Shown here piece after piece: positions 27,855 through 35,880 of a stretch of DNA of 64,000 nt. The position numbers and the translations under genes were made by a program. Origin of the DNA: Clostridium fessum (GTDB taxonomy: Bacteria; Bacillota; Clostridia; Lachnospirales; Lachnospiraceae); assembly GCF_003024715.1 (NCBI RefSeq), contig NZ_PYLO01000001.1, positions 992,001 through 1,056,000 of the forward strand, in the 5' to 3' direction. The notes below the pieces were generated by a model. The model saw nothing but the letters and a program-made list of their open reading frames with translations. It was not told the DNA's origin and did no database searches. Positions within the stretch are counted from its first letter, which is position 1. Each line of letters starts with the position of its first letter.

Positions 27855-28463
27855 TCAACTAAGTGCATCCTCCTGCTCCTTCATCTCTCTCCGGATATCT
27901 TCCCATGAAAATCCCCGCCTCATCAGATAGGCAATGATCTTTTTTTCCTCCTCCGGCGCTGTCTCTCCCGCCCTGTAATGCTTCTTCTCAAGCAAGACGC
28001 GGATTGCCTCGCCCGAATCATGTTCTGTCTCTTCCAGCTGCTCCCGGATGATCTCGCGCGATATGCCTTTTCGCTGCAGGTAAAGCTTCAATTCCGCCTG
28101 GCTTTTCCGCTTTCCATGAACCTGCAGGTAATTCGCCGCATATCTGGCATCGTCCACAAAATGATATTCCTGCAAAAATCCAATCGTCTCCTGCACGATC
28201 GAATCCGGATACCCGTCCTGGAAAAGGCGGCGGCACATTTCTCCTTCCGTCCGGTCCTGCACCTTCAAAAGATTCAGCGCCCGCTCATGTGCCCGGCGGC
28301 TTAAAAGATCCAAAAGCTCCCTCTCCGTTCTTTCTTCCAAAACCGCGCCCTCACAGACACCGTATTTTTCTAATTCCCCATTATATAAAAGAAAGGCAAA
28401 GTCCTCATCCGTGAAAACTTTGCACTTTCTCTTATCCAGGGATTCTACGCGTTCAATCCGCAT
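27855..28463 (-). CDS. recX: RecX regulatory protein
   Basis: 202 residues. ALNLLKVQDRTEGEMCRRLFQDGY, YHFVDDARYAANYLQVHGKRKSQAELKLYLQRKGIS and YLMRRGFSWEDIRREM are the three-helix RecX repeats. RecX modulates RecA filaments. It lies 96 bp downstream of recA on the same strand. ATG 28463 has AAAAGGGG upstream; a longer frame to 28529 would read into repeat-derived sequence and was rejected. Confidence 0.9.
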   Translation of the reverse strand: MRIERVESLDKRKCKVFTDEDFAFLLYNGELEKYGVCEGAVLEERTERELLDLLSRRAHERALNLLKVQDRTEGEMCRRLFQDGYPDSIVQETIGFLQEYHFVDDARYAANYLQVHGKRKSQAELKLYLQRKGISREIIREQLEETEHDSGEAIRVLLEKKHYRAGETAPEEEKKIIAYLMRRGFSWEDIRREMKEQEDALS

Positions 28464-28519
28464 ATACAGCCCCTTTTCATAGCTACAGTTCACACGCTGC
28501 CAGCTGTAACTTTTCCTGT

Positions 28520-28557
28520 CACTGTTCACACATATGTACCCTGTAACAGGATTTTGC
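28520..28557. repeat. Short remnant of a 133-bp element between recA and recX
   Basis: CACTGTTCACACATATGTACCCTGTAACAGG matches one end of the type-1 elements (GTTCACGCATACGTGCCCAGTAACGG) with a few changes, when read in pieces. It ends within 2 bp of the recA stop. Only one end is preserved. Confidence 0.45.
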
Positions 28558-28558
28558 T

Positions 28559-29635
28559 CTATTTTTCGTCCTCTGCGTCCACTCCTACCGGCGGAAGCTC
28601 CGTCGGTGCTTCCTTGGACGCCTCCGGCACCATCGTGTCTTCGGAAAGTCCGTATTTGACACGTACCTTGTTCTCAATCTCAAGGCAGATTTCCGGATTT
28701 GCTGCCAGGAAATTCTTCGCGTTCTCGCGTCCCTGACCGATCTTGCTGCCCTCATAAGCATACCAAGCGCCGCTCTTCTCCACGATGTTCTCCTTCGCCG
28801 CCAGATCCAGGATATCGCCCTCACGGGAAATACCTTTTCCGAACATGATATCAAACTCTGCCTCACGGAATGGCGGAGCAATCTTGTTCTTCACAACCTT
28901 GATGCGGACACGGTTTCCAATCACTTCGCCACCCTGCTTCAGAGACTCAATTCGGCGGACATCCATGCGGACAGAAGAATAGAACTTGAGTGCCCGTCCA
29001 CCGGTCGTAACCTCCGGGTTTCCGAACATGATACCAACCTTCTCACGCAGCTGGTTGATAAAGATAACGATACAATTTGAACGGCTGATTGCTGCGGTCA
29101 GCTTTCTGAGTGCCTGCGACATCAGACGTGCCTGCAGACCTACGTGGGAATCACCCATCTCGCCGTCAATCTCTGCTTTCGGAACCAGTGCGGCAACCGA
29201 GTCCACAATCACGATATCGATCGCACCGGAGCGCACCATCGTCTCGGTAATCTCAAGCGCCTGCTCGCCGTTGTCCGGCTGGGAGATATACAGATTATCG
29301 ATATCAACACCGATCTTCTTCGCATATGCCGGATCGAGTGCGTGCTCTGCATCGATAAATCCAGCGATACCGCCTCTCTTCTGTACTTCTGCCACCATAT
29401 GCAGGGCAACCGTCGTCTTACCACTGGACTCAGGTCCGTATACCTCGATGATTCGTCCCTTCGGAACACCGCCCAGTCCCAGTGCAATATCCAGGCTCAG
29501 GGAGCCGGTCGGAATCGTCTCTATATTCATATTCGCACCAGAATCACCCAGCTTCATCACTGAGCCTTTTCCGTATGCTTTCTCAATCTGTGTCAACGCA
29601 GCATCCAATGCTTTCAGCTTGTCTTCTTTATTCAT
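28559..29635 (-). CDS. recA: Recombinase RecA
   Basis: 358 residues. Walker [10 protein letters not shown] (about 66-74), [43 protein letters not shown] and [14 protein letters not shown] are all intact. It is the central protein of homologous recombination and trigger of LexA self-cleavage. ATG 29635 has GGAGGG 5 nt upstream. It has a consensus promoter with a LexA-type box just downstream of the -10. recX follows. Confidence 0.98.
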   Translation of the reverse strand: MNKEDKLKALDAALTQIEKAYGKGSVMKLGDSGANMNIETIPTGSLSLDIALGLGGVPKGRIIEVYGPESSGKTTVALHMVAEVQKRGGIAGFIDAEHALDPAYAKKIGVDIDNLYISQPDNGEQALEITETMVRSGAIDIVIVDSVAALVPKAEIDGEMGDSHVGLQARLMSQALRKLTAAISRSNCIVIFINQLREKVGIMFGNPEVTTGGRALKFYSSVRMDVRRIESLKQGGEVIGNRVRIKVVKNKIAPPFREAEFDIMFGKGISREGDILDLAAKENIVEKSGAWYAYEGSKIGQGRENAKNFLAANPEICLEIENKVRVKYGLSEDTMVPEASKEAPTELPPVGVDAEDEK

Positions 29636-29670
29636 CTTTCCCTCCAAAACGCCGCTCCGCGGCCAATCAC

Positions 29671-29682
29671 GAACAAATGTTC
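29671..29682. promoter_or_regulatory. LexA (SOS) box of recA
   Basis: GAACAAATGTTC fits the Gram-positive SOS operator GAACNNNNGTTC exactly. It lies 14-25 bp beyond the -10 of the recA promoter, where LexA would block transcription start. Confidence 0.85.
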
Positions 29683-29695
29683 TAAATTTAGTTCT

Positions 29696-29724
29696 ATCAT
29701 AGCGGATCCGGCTGTAAATGTCAA
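29696..29724 (-). promoter_or_regulatory. Promoter of recA
   Basis: On the minus strand TTGACA, 17 nt, TATGAT. The SOS box at 29671-29682 follows directly. Confidence 0.8.
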
Positions 29725-29865
29725 CTGTTTTCTTTTGGTTTTCCCCCGGACGCACTGCAGGATGCTGCCGGATCTATAACCTGATTCTGCGATTCAAAGT
29801 ATCTACAATTATATCATTTTCCGGCTGGTTCTGTCTATTATTTTGACGAGAAAAGCTGCTGCCAG

Positions 29866-29975
29866 AACTGTATCATACGGAATTTTCAGTTCAGAAAATT
29901 CCGTACGATACAGTTACGCTGCCACCATTACTGTTCACACAAAACCTTCCGTTGCAAAAATGCCTGCCTGTACAC
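29866..29975. repeat. Composite remnant of 133-bp elements with a 22-bp hairpin
   Basis: The hairpin arms 29866-29887 and 29894-29915 (AACTGTATCATACGG..., GAAAATTCCGTACGA...) pair with one mismatch over a 6-nt loop. The sequence is the core stem of the type-2 elements at 35746 and 41977. ATTACTGTTCACAC (29928-29941) and a tail like the type-1 right part follow. It lies between the recA promoter and the end of the S8 protease gene, where it may now act as a terminator. Confidence 0.6.
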
Positions 29976-29997
29976 GTCATATGGCACCGCCCCGCTT

Positions 29998-30888
29998 CTA
30001 CTCTAACAGCCGCCCGATATCCAGCGCCCCCCAGCCCTGTTGGTTGCGCGGCAGCTCCAGATCCACTGCCCGCTCTTTAAAGCGAAGCTTCACATCCCGG
30101 TTCGTCATGTCCGGGTTCTGCTCCAGCAGAAGCGCCGCCGCCCCCGCGACAAGCGGCGTAGACATGGACGTCCCGCTTTTAAAACGGTACCCGTTCCGCC
30201 GCAGGTTACAGCTCACAATCCGTGATCCAGGCGCCACAATGTCCGGCTTGCAGATGCAGGCGTCCGTCGGCCCCCGCCCCGAATAGTCCACCATCCGGTT
30301 GCCTGCCACCTCTACCTCCCGGTCATCATCCGCACATCCCACCGTGATGACCTTCCGGCTGATCCCCGGCGTTGTGATCGTGTGCGCGGCTGGACCATTA
30401 TTTCCCGCTGCCACCACGACCACATACCCGGCATCCCACGCCGCATCGACACCGCGCACCAGCGCCGAATCTTCGCTCATTCCCTTCGGTGTAAAGGAGC
30501 CAACCGATATATTGATAATCCGGATCCCGTACTGGCTGCCATTCTGGCGCACCCAGCGAAGCCCTGCCAGCACATCCGATACATACCCATTTCCCCTCTG
30601 ATCCAGCACTTTCAGGCAGACCAGCTGCGCCCCCGGCGCCACACCCTGATAGCGTCCCGCCGACGCCGTGCCGCTGCCGGCAATCATCCCTGCCACATGC
30701 GTTCCATGCCCATTGTCATCATACGGCTGCTGTTTTTTCTTAAGGAAATCCCGAAATCCGTAAACGCAATTTTCCAAATCCGGATGCAGAAATACCCCTG
30801 TGTCCAGGATCGCCACCCCGACGCCTTTTCCTGTCAGTCCTCGTCTGTACGCCTCATTGCAATGAATCCATTCTCTCGCCCGGTTCAC
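29998..30888 (-). CDS. Subtilisin-like serine protease (S8), no signal peptide
   Basis: 296 residues. The triad is in order: VAILDTGVFLHPD (Asp), DDNGHGTHVAGMIAG (His), GTSMSTPLVAGAAA (Ser), with the oxyanion AAGNNGPAA. No signal sequence or propeptide is visible, as in intracellular subtilisins and AprX. The start is a GTG at 30888 without a ribosome site, 4 bp after a strong terminator hairpin. The frame stays open upstream (KGRIWGLFP), so the real start is uncertain. Confidence 0.88.
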   Translation of the reverse strand: MNRAREWIHCNEAYRRGLTGKGVGVAILDTGVFLHPDLENCVYGFRDFLKKKQQPYDDNGHGTHVAGMIAGSGTASAGRYQGVAPGAQLVCLKVLDQRGNGYVSDVLAGLRWVRQNGSQYGIRIINISVGSFTPKGMSEDSALVRGVDAAWDAGYVVVVAAGNNGPAAHTITTPGISRKVITVGCADDDREVEVAGNRMVDYSGRGPTDACICKPDIVAPGSRIVSCNLRRNGYRFKSGTSMSTPLVAGAAALLLEQNPDMTNRDVKLRFKERAVDLELPRNQQGWGALDIGRLLE

Positions 30889-30891
30889 AGG

Positions 30892-30938
30892 AAAAAGCCC
30901 CCATATTCTTCCCTTACTGTTAGAATATGGGGGCTTTC
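30892..30938. terminator. Bidirectional terminator after the deacetylase
   Basis: AAAGCCCCCATATTC (30894-30908) pairs with GAATATGGGGGCTTT (30923-30937), a perfect 15-bp stem with a 14-nt loop. A T-run follows on the minus strand (CTTTTTCC). It ends the deacetylase transcript 22 bp after its stop. Confidence 0.85.
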
Positions 30939-30959
30939 GCCGTATGTGAATGCAGCCTC

Positions 30960-31910
30960 TTATTTGTGGAAGCTGTAATAGACGGTTCCGCCTGCCAGTC
31001 CACCGCGGAACTGCGCCAGCTCACTGACCGTCACCAGCTGATAGCCGCGCTCCACAAGCGCCGGAATGATCGTGACTGCCGCGTCACCGGAAGCATTGTA
31101 AAGCTCATGCATCAGAACCACCGAGCCATCTTTTACCTGGTTTAACACGGTCTGCACCGACGAAGCCGCATTGCGCGTCTTCCAGTCCAGCGTATCCACA
31201 TTCCAGAGTACGATCGGCTGGCTGATATTGGCAAGCACAGTGCTGTTTTTTCCACCGCCCGGAAGACGGACTGTTTTCGGTGCCTCGCCTGTGATCGCGG
31301 CAACCGCCTGATTGCAGGCCTCCACCTGCTGACGAATCTCCTGTGCGCCTAACTTCTGGAGATACTTGTGATCCTGCGTGTGATTTCCAATCTCATGCCC
31401 ATTGGCATACATCCGCTGAATCTCACTCTTATAGGAATTCACACGGTTTCCGACCACATAAAAGGTCACACGGCCGCCGTACTGTTCCGCGCAATCCATG
31501 ATGCGGTTTCCAACCGGGGCATACGGACCATCATCAAAGGTCAGTGCCACCATCGGTGCATTCGGATCGATATAACGACCGCCGCTGGCTACCATTCCAT
31601 CCGGAACCTGGCTGTCCCCCTGCTCCGTTCCCTGTGTCTCAGAAGCAGTCTGTCCGTTATTTCCTGTCTCCTGGTTCTCTGTTGTCTGCTGTCCTTCCGC
31701 TGCGCCAGCATGATTCTCGCTGCCAGCAGCCGTCTGTGCATCCCCCGCCTCATTCTGGGAACCGGACGCCTGCTCCCGCCTCTGAATCAGCTCCATATCC
31801 GATGCCGGTCCGGACGGCACATCATCCGCATACGCCGCAAACGACGCCCCTACCGTACAGACCGCCGTAAGTAACAGTGCTGCTGCTCTCATTTTCCATG
31901 TTTTTCTCAT
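30960..31910 (-). CDS. Secreted polysaccharide deacetylase (NodB domain)
   Basis: 316 residues. The signal peptide is MRKTWKMRAAALLLTAVCTVG... with AYADD at the cleavage site. A 75-residue Gln/Glu/Thr/Gly-rich linker follows. The NodB domain starts near PMVALTFDDGPY (catalytic Asp and metal Asp), with GHEIGNHTQDH (metal His pair), RLPGGGKNS, and SVVLMHELYN. It probably removes N-acetyl groups from peptidoglycan or a surface glycan. ATG 31910 has GGAG 4 nt and GGAGGG 13 nt upstream; a longer frame lacks a signal peptide at its start. Confidence 0.88.
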   Translation of the reverse strand: MRKTWKMRAAALLLTAVCTVGASFAAYADDVPSGPASDMELIQRREQASGSQNEAGDAQTAAGSENHAGAAEGQQTTENQETGNNGQTASETQGTEQGDSQVPDGMVASGGRYIDPNAPMVALTFDDGPYAPVGNRIMDCAEQYGGRVTFYVVGNRVNSYKSEIQRMYANGHEIGNHTQDHKYLQKLGAQEIRQQVEACNQAVAAITGEAPKTVRLPGGGKNSTVLANISQPIVLWNVDTLDWKTRNAASSVQTVLNQVKDGSVVLMHELYNASGDAAVTIIPALVERGYQLVTVSELAQFRGGLAGGTVYYSFHK

Positions 31911-32075
31911 ACCGCTCCAAACCCTCCAAATCGTTTTCTTTTTCTTCTGCCATTCCGATGCAATCCGGAACAGCCGACCATGTGACATACTCACGTACAA
32001 TGGTTTTATTATATCACACTCTTTCTTTATTAAGAACACTTCGTCCCATTTTACTTCTTACATTTTTCTGACAAG

Positions 32076-32204
32076 GTTAGTGTTCACGCATACGTGCCCG
32101 GTAACGGAATTTGCCGTGGCTTCGCAATTAAATACGGCAAATTCCTGCTGCCGCCACGTTCTCTTATGACGCTTTCGATCCCAAATGTGCCTGTAAACAG
32201 TTCC
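32076..32204. mobile_element. 133-bp MITE-like element, copy D (decayed type 1)
   Basis: 129 bp. GTTAGTGTTCACGCATACG at the left and GTAAACAGTTCC at the right are mutated versions of the standard ends. The inner stem GGAATTTGCCGT/ACGGCAAATTCC is intact, and the second stem is damaged (GACGCTTTCGATCCCAAATGTGCC). No target duplication is recognisable, consistent with an older copy. It lies between the deacetylase and the PurF-like gene. Confidence 0.75.
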
Positions 32205-32354
32205 AAAGAATATTCATAAGTATTTTTAATAAATATTTCATATTGTGTAATACACCTAATATATGCTATGATAAAAATGATGTCGTTACGCATCACAACG
32301 CGTGCAACGTAACACATGGAGTTTATTGACAAAAGAGTTGAAAGGAAGTAACAA

Positions 32355-33761
32355 ATGGGCGGATTTTTTGGTGTCACATCAAAAACAAACTGTACACTGG
32401 ATCTTTTTTTTGGTACGGACTATCATTCCCATCTGGGAACACGACGCGGTGGTATGGCGGTTTATGGAGAAAACGGTTTCAGCCGTTCTATCCACAATAT
32501 CGAGAATTCCCCGTTCCGTACAAAATTCGAGCACGATGTCGATGAAATGCAGGGTAACATGGGCATCGGCTGTATCTCAGATATGGAACCGCAGCCTCTG
32601 TTAATTCAGTCGCACTTAGGAAGCTATGCCATCACCACAGTCGGCAAGATCAATAATGAAAAAGAGCTGATTCAGGAAGCATTTAAGAAAGGGCATATTC
32701 ATTTCATGGAAATGAGCGGCGGCAAGATCAATGCAACCGAGCTGGTCGGCGCCATCATCAGTCAGGCAGATTCCCTTGTTGAAGGTCTGAAACTGGCACA
32801 GGAAAAAATCAAGGGTTCCATGACCATTCTCCTGCTGACCCCGGAGGGCATCTATATCTCCCGTGACCGCCTCGGACGTACCCCGGCGATCATCGGACGC
32901 AAAGATGGTGCGTTCTGTGTTTCCTTTGAAAGCTTTGCATACATCAACCTTGGATACACGGACTACAAAGAACTGGGACCGGGCGAGATCGTCCGCATGA
33001 ACGCCGACGGCGTAGAGGTACTCAGCCCGGCTCGCAAGGAAATGAAAATCTGTTCTTTCTTGTGGGTTTACTACGGTTATCCGACCTCCTGCTACGAAGG
33101 AATCAACGTCGAGGAAATGCGGTACCACTGCGGTCGTATGCTTGCCAAACGCGATCAGTCCGACGCCGATCTGGTAGCCGGAATCCCAGATTCCGGTATC
33201 GCGCATGCAGTCGGCTACGCCAATGAATCCGGCATTCCATTTGCCCGTCCATTCATTAAATATACCCCAACCTGGCCACGTTCCTTCATGCCGACCACCC
33301 AGAGCCAGAGAAACCTGATCGCACGTATGAAGCTGATCCCGGTAGACGCCCTGATCCGCGACAAGAGTCTGCTCTTAATCGACGATTCCATCGTCCGCGG
33401 CACCCAGCTCGGCGAAACAACCGAATTTCTGTATCAGAGCGGTGCCAAAGCAGTACATATCCGTCCGGCTTGTCCGCCGCTGCTGTTTGGATGTAAATAT
33501 CTGAACTTCTCCCGCTCCAATTCCGAGCTGGACCTCATCACACGCCGCATCATCCGCGACCGTGAGGGCGACAATGTTTCCCCGGAGCTTCTGGATGATT
33601 ATGCAAACCCAGACAGCCAGAATTATAAGGAAATGGTCGAAGAAATCCGTAAACGCTTAAACTTTACCTCCCTGCAGTTCCACCGCCTCGACGATTTAAT
33701 CGAGTCGATTGGTCTGGAACCGTGCAAGCTGTGTACGTATTGCTGGAACGGAAAAGAATAA
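32355..33761 (+). CDS. purF: Amidophosphoribosyltransferase-like protein lacking the glutaminase cysteine
   Basis: 468 residues. It has the PurF two-domain plan: N-terminal Ntn glutaminase-like domain (HSHLGTRRGGMAVYG, GNMGIGCISD, SRDRLGRTPAIIG) and a PRTase domain with the PRPP motif LLLIDDSIVRGT near residues 340-352. Cysteines near CSFLW, CPPLLFGC and CKLC match iron-sulfur ligands of Bacillus-type PurF. The mature N-terminus reads GGFFGV where PurF has CGIFGI, so the nucleophile is Gly. It could use free ammonia or serve another role. GAAAGGAAG lies 7 nt before the ATG. It is a single-gene unit with its own terminator. Confidence 0.85.
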   Translation: MGGFFGVTSKTNCTLDLFFGTDYHSHLGTRRGGMAVYGENGFSRSIHNIENSPFRTKFEHDVDEMQGNMGIGCISDMEPQPLLIQSHLGSYAITTVGKINNEKELIQEAFKKGHIHFMEMSGGKINATELVGAIISQADSLVEGLKLAQEKIKGSMTILLLTPEGIYISRDRLGRTPAIIGRKDGAFCVSFESFAYINLGYTDYKELGPGEIVRMNADGVEVLSPARKEMKICSFLWVYYGYPTSCYEGINVEEMRYHCGRMLAKRDQSDADLVAGIPDSGIAHAVGYANESGIPFARPFIKYTPTWPRSFMPTTQSQRNLIARMKLIPVDALIRDKSLLLIDDSIVRGTQLGETTEFLYQSGAKAVHIRPACPPLLFGCKYLNFSRSNSELDLITRRIIRDREGDNVSPELLDDYANPDSQNYKEMVEEIRKRLNFTSLQFHRLDDLIESIGLEPCKLCTYCWNGKE

Positions 33762-33790
33762 TGTTGTAGAATACGTTTCTATGATAACCA

Positions 33791-33836
33791 AAATGGCAGC
33801 CCATCAATTTCTGCTGATGAGCTGCCATCTTTATTC
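33791..33836 (+). terminator. Terminator after the PurF-like gene
   Basis: ATGGCAGC and CATCA on the left pair with TGATG and GCTGCCAT on the right, followed by CTTTATT. It lies 30 bp after the stop. Confidence 0.8.
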
Positions 33837-33910
33837 TGTTAATTCTCTGCCAATCGTTTTATCAGCACCGTGCCTTTATAGTTTATACAAGCACACCGCC
33901 AATACCCACA

Positions 33911-34234
33911 TCACTTCTGCCCTGTCACCATCATATAACGGTTATGTGCGTCCTTCAGACAGGCAATGAGCGGCTTCTGAGTCAGTGCAAAATACCTTTC
34001 CCGGATACTCTGCTGCATCTCGTCCAAATCCGTTTTCAAACTCTTTCCAAGCAGCATCGACACAACAAAATTGCGCGTCACCGACAAAATCGTATTGCAC
34101 TCCAGATCAAGAATCTTTCCCGTCGCCCGTTCTACTACAAAACTCACATAAAACTCGCCGTGCAGGCTGTAAATCGCGTCCTCCTTGCTCGGTTTCGCCT
34201 GACCTACAACCAGAATCGTATCATCCTTATACAT
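33911..34234 (-). CDS. DUF3870-family protein
   Basis: 107 residues. DTILVVGQAKPSKEDAIYSLHGEFYVSFVVERATGKILDLECNTI..., LLGKSLKTDLDEMQQSIRERYFALTQKPLIACLKDAHNRY resembles the DUF3870 family of small clostridial proteins; function unknown. ATG 34234 has GGGG about 9 nt upstream; an earlier ATG (34288) adds 18 unlikely residues. No operon partner. Confidence 0.6.
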   Translation of the reverse strand: MYKDDTILVVGQAKPSKEDAIYSLHGEFYVSFVVERATGKILDLECNTILSVTRNFVVSMLLGKSLKTDLDEMQQSIRERYFALTQKPLIACLKDAHNRYMMVTGQK

Positions 34235-34367
34235 TATATCGTTTCCCCTTTTCTTCGAAACTGCCCTGATAAAAGCAGTTTCATCCATATACTGGTTTTA
34301 TGATACCATGTTCTTAGGAAAGGTACAAGCTACGCTTCCTCGGAACCATATAAAATATGTAGGATTA

Positions 34368-34500
34368 GTTACTGTTCACGCATACGTGCCCAGTAACGGA
34401 ATTTGCCGTGGCTTCGCATTTAAATACGGCAAATTCCTGCTGCCACCACGTTTTCTTACGGCACTTTCGGTTCCAAAAGTGCCTACCCGTGAACAGTAAC
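34368..34500. mobile_element. 133-bp MITE-like element, copy B (type 1) with perfect target duplication
   Basis: 133 bp with GTTACTGTTCAC / GTGAACAGTAAC ends and the two inner stems of copy A; it differs from copy A at one base. TAGGATTA flanks it directly on both sides (34360-34367 and 34501-34508), a perfect 8-bp direct repeat. This is the clearest evidence that the family transposes. Confidence 0.88.
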
Positions 34501-34542
34501 TAGGATTACAATACATCATAAAAGGAACCAAACGCTCTCACG

Positions 34543-34571
34543 AGAAAAGGGATCGAAATCGACCCCTTTTC
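34543..34571. terminator. Hairpin downstream of the GGGtGRT gene
   Basis: GAAAAGGG..TCGA pairs with TCGA..CCCCTTTTC; T-runs flank both sides. It lies 125 bp past the stop at 34696. Between them (34585-34630) are four tandem copies of a 12-bp unit built on GTTAACAA. Confidence 0.6.
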
Positions 34572-34584
34572 CCACTCTTCTTAG

Positions 34585-34630
34585 GTTAACAAGTATGGTT
34601 AACAAATAGTTAACAAGTAATTAACAAATG
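34585..34630. repeat. Four tandem GTTAACAA-type repeats
   Basis: GTTAACAAGTAT, GTTAACAAATA, GTTAACAAGTAA and TTAACAAATGA follow one another almost without gaps. The units may be protein-binding sites or simple expansion; no gene covers them. Confidence 0.55.
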
Positions 34631-34695
34631 ATGTACTTTTTACTGCTTTTTACCACATCTAACCACCCTTAAAACCCTTGAAAAATCAATATTTT

Positions 34696-35706
34696 TTAGA
34701 ATTTTCCAGCTGTAGCTGCTTCCTCAATCGAAACTGCAACCGCCACAGTAGCGCCAACCATCGGGTTATTACCCATACCGATCAGACCCATCATCTCTAC
34801 GTGAGCCGGTACGGAGGAAGATCCTGCGAACTGTGCATCGGAGTGCATACGTCCCATGGTATCAGTCATACCGTAAGAAGCCGGACCTGCTGCCATGTTA
34901 TCCGGGTGAAGGGTACGTCCCGTACCGCCGCCGGATGCTACGGAGAAGTATTTCTTGCCTTTCTCTACGCATTCCTTCTTATATGTACCTGCTACCGGAT
35001 GCTGGAAACGGGTCGGGTTGGTGGAGTTACCGGTGATGGAAACGTCTACGCCCTCTTTCCACATGATCGCTACACCCTCGGTAACGTCATTTGCACCATA
35101 ACAGTTTACTTTCGCACGAAGTCCCTTGGAGTAAGATTTTCTCCACAGTTCTTTCACTTCGCCTGTGTAATAATCCATCTCTGTCTCTACATATGTAAAG
35201 CCGTTGATACGGGAAATGATCTGAGCCGCATCTTTGCCAAGACCGTTTAAGATAACGCGAAGCGGTTTTTTACGGACTTTGTTTGCTTTCTCTGCGATAC
35301 CGATCGCACCCTCTGCGGCTGCAAAGGACTCATGACCTGCCAGGAAGCAGAAGCAGTCGGTCTCTTCTTCCAGAAGCATCTTACCTAAGTTTCCATGTCC
35401 CAGACCTACTTTACGCTGATCTGCTACGGAACCCGGAATACAGAATGCCTGCAGTCCCTCGCCGATCGCTGCCGCCGCATCGGCAGCTCTGCGGCAGCCT
35501 TTCTTGATTGCGATTGCCGCGCCTACCGTGTAAGCCCAGCACGCATTTTCAAAACAGATTGGCTGGATCTTCTTTACCTGATCGTATACATCCAGTCCGG
35601 CATCCTTCGTGATCTTCTCAGCTTCTTCGATCGAAGCAATGCCATAGCTATTTAATACGGAATTGATCTTGTCAATTCGTCTCTCGTATGATTCAAATAA
35701 TGCCAT
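34696..35706 (-). CDS. GGGtGRT protein
   Basis: 336 residues. It carries the motif SVASGGGTGRTLHP that names this family, plus CFENACWAYTVGAAIAIKKG, GHGNLGKMLLEEETDCFCFLAGHESFAAAEGAIG and GNNPMVGATVAVAVSIEEAA. There are no membrane segments. The family is found in anaerobes next to a NifU-like scaffold gene, as here, which suggests a metal or iron-sulfur role, but no reaction is established that I know of. GGAGG lies before the ATG. A MITE (35746-35878) separates it from the upstream partner. Confidence 0.85.
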   Translation of the reverse strand: MALFESYERRIDKINSVLNSYGIASIEEAEKITKDAGLDVYDQVKKIQPICFENACWAYTVGAAIAIKKGCRRAADAAAAIGEGLQAFCIPGSVADQRKVGLGHGNLGKMLLEEETDCFCFLAGHESFAAAEGAIGIAEKANKVRKKPLRVILNGLGKDAAQIISRINGFTYVETEMDYYTGEVKELWRKSYSKGLRAKVNCYGANDVTEGVAIMWKEGVDVSITGNSTNPTRFQHPVAGTYKKECVEKGKKYFSVASGGGTGRTLHPDNMAAGPASYGMTDTMGRMHSDAQFAGSSSVPAHVEMMGLIGMGNNPMVGATVAVAVSIEEAATAGKF

Positions 35707-35745
35707 TGTGATGTTCCTCCTTAACTATGTACCCTGTGATTATTT

Positions 35746-35878
35746 GTTACTGTTCACGCATACGTGCCCAGCAACGCGATTTTGCCGATGCTTCGCATTC
35801 CAAATCGGCAAACTCCGATGTCAGAAATGTATCGTACGGAATTTTCAGTTCAGAAAATTCCTATCTATGTACAATAAC
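35746..35878. mobile_element. 133-bp MITE-like element, copy E (type 2) inside an operon
   Basis: Same length and left end (GTTACTGTTCACGCATACGTGCCCAGCAAC) as type 1 when read in parts, but a different core: GATTTTGCCGAT/ATCGGCAAACTC and GGAATTTTCAGTTCAGAAAATTCC stems. The right end is degenerate (TACAATAAC). Flanks GATTATTT and AATTATTC share 6 of 8 bases. It ends 2 bp from the stop of the NifU-like gene and lies 39 bp upstream of the GGGtGRT start. Confidence 0.78.
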
Positions 35879-35880
35879 AA

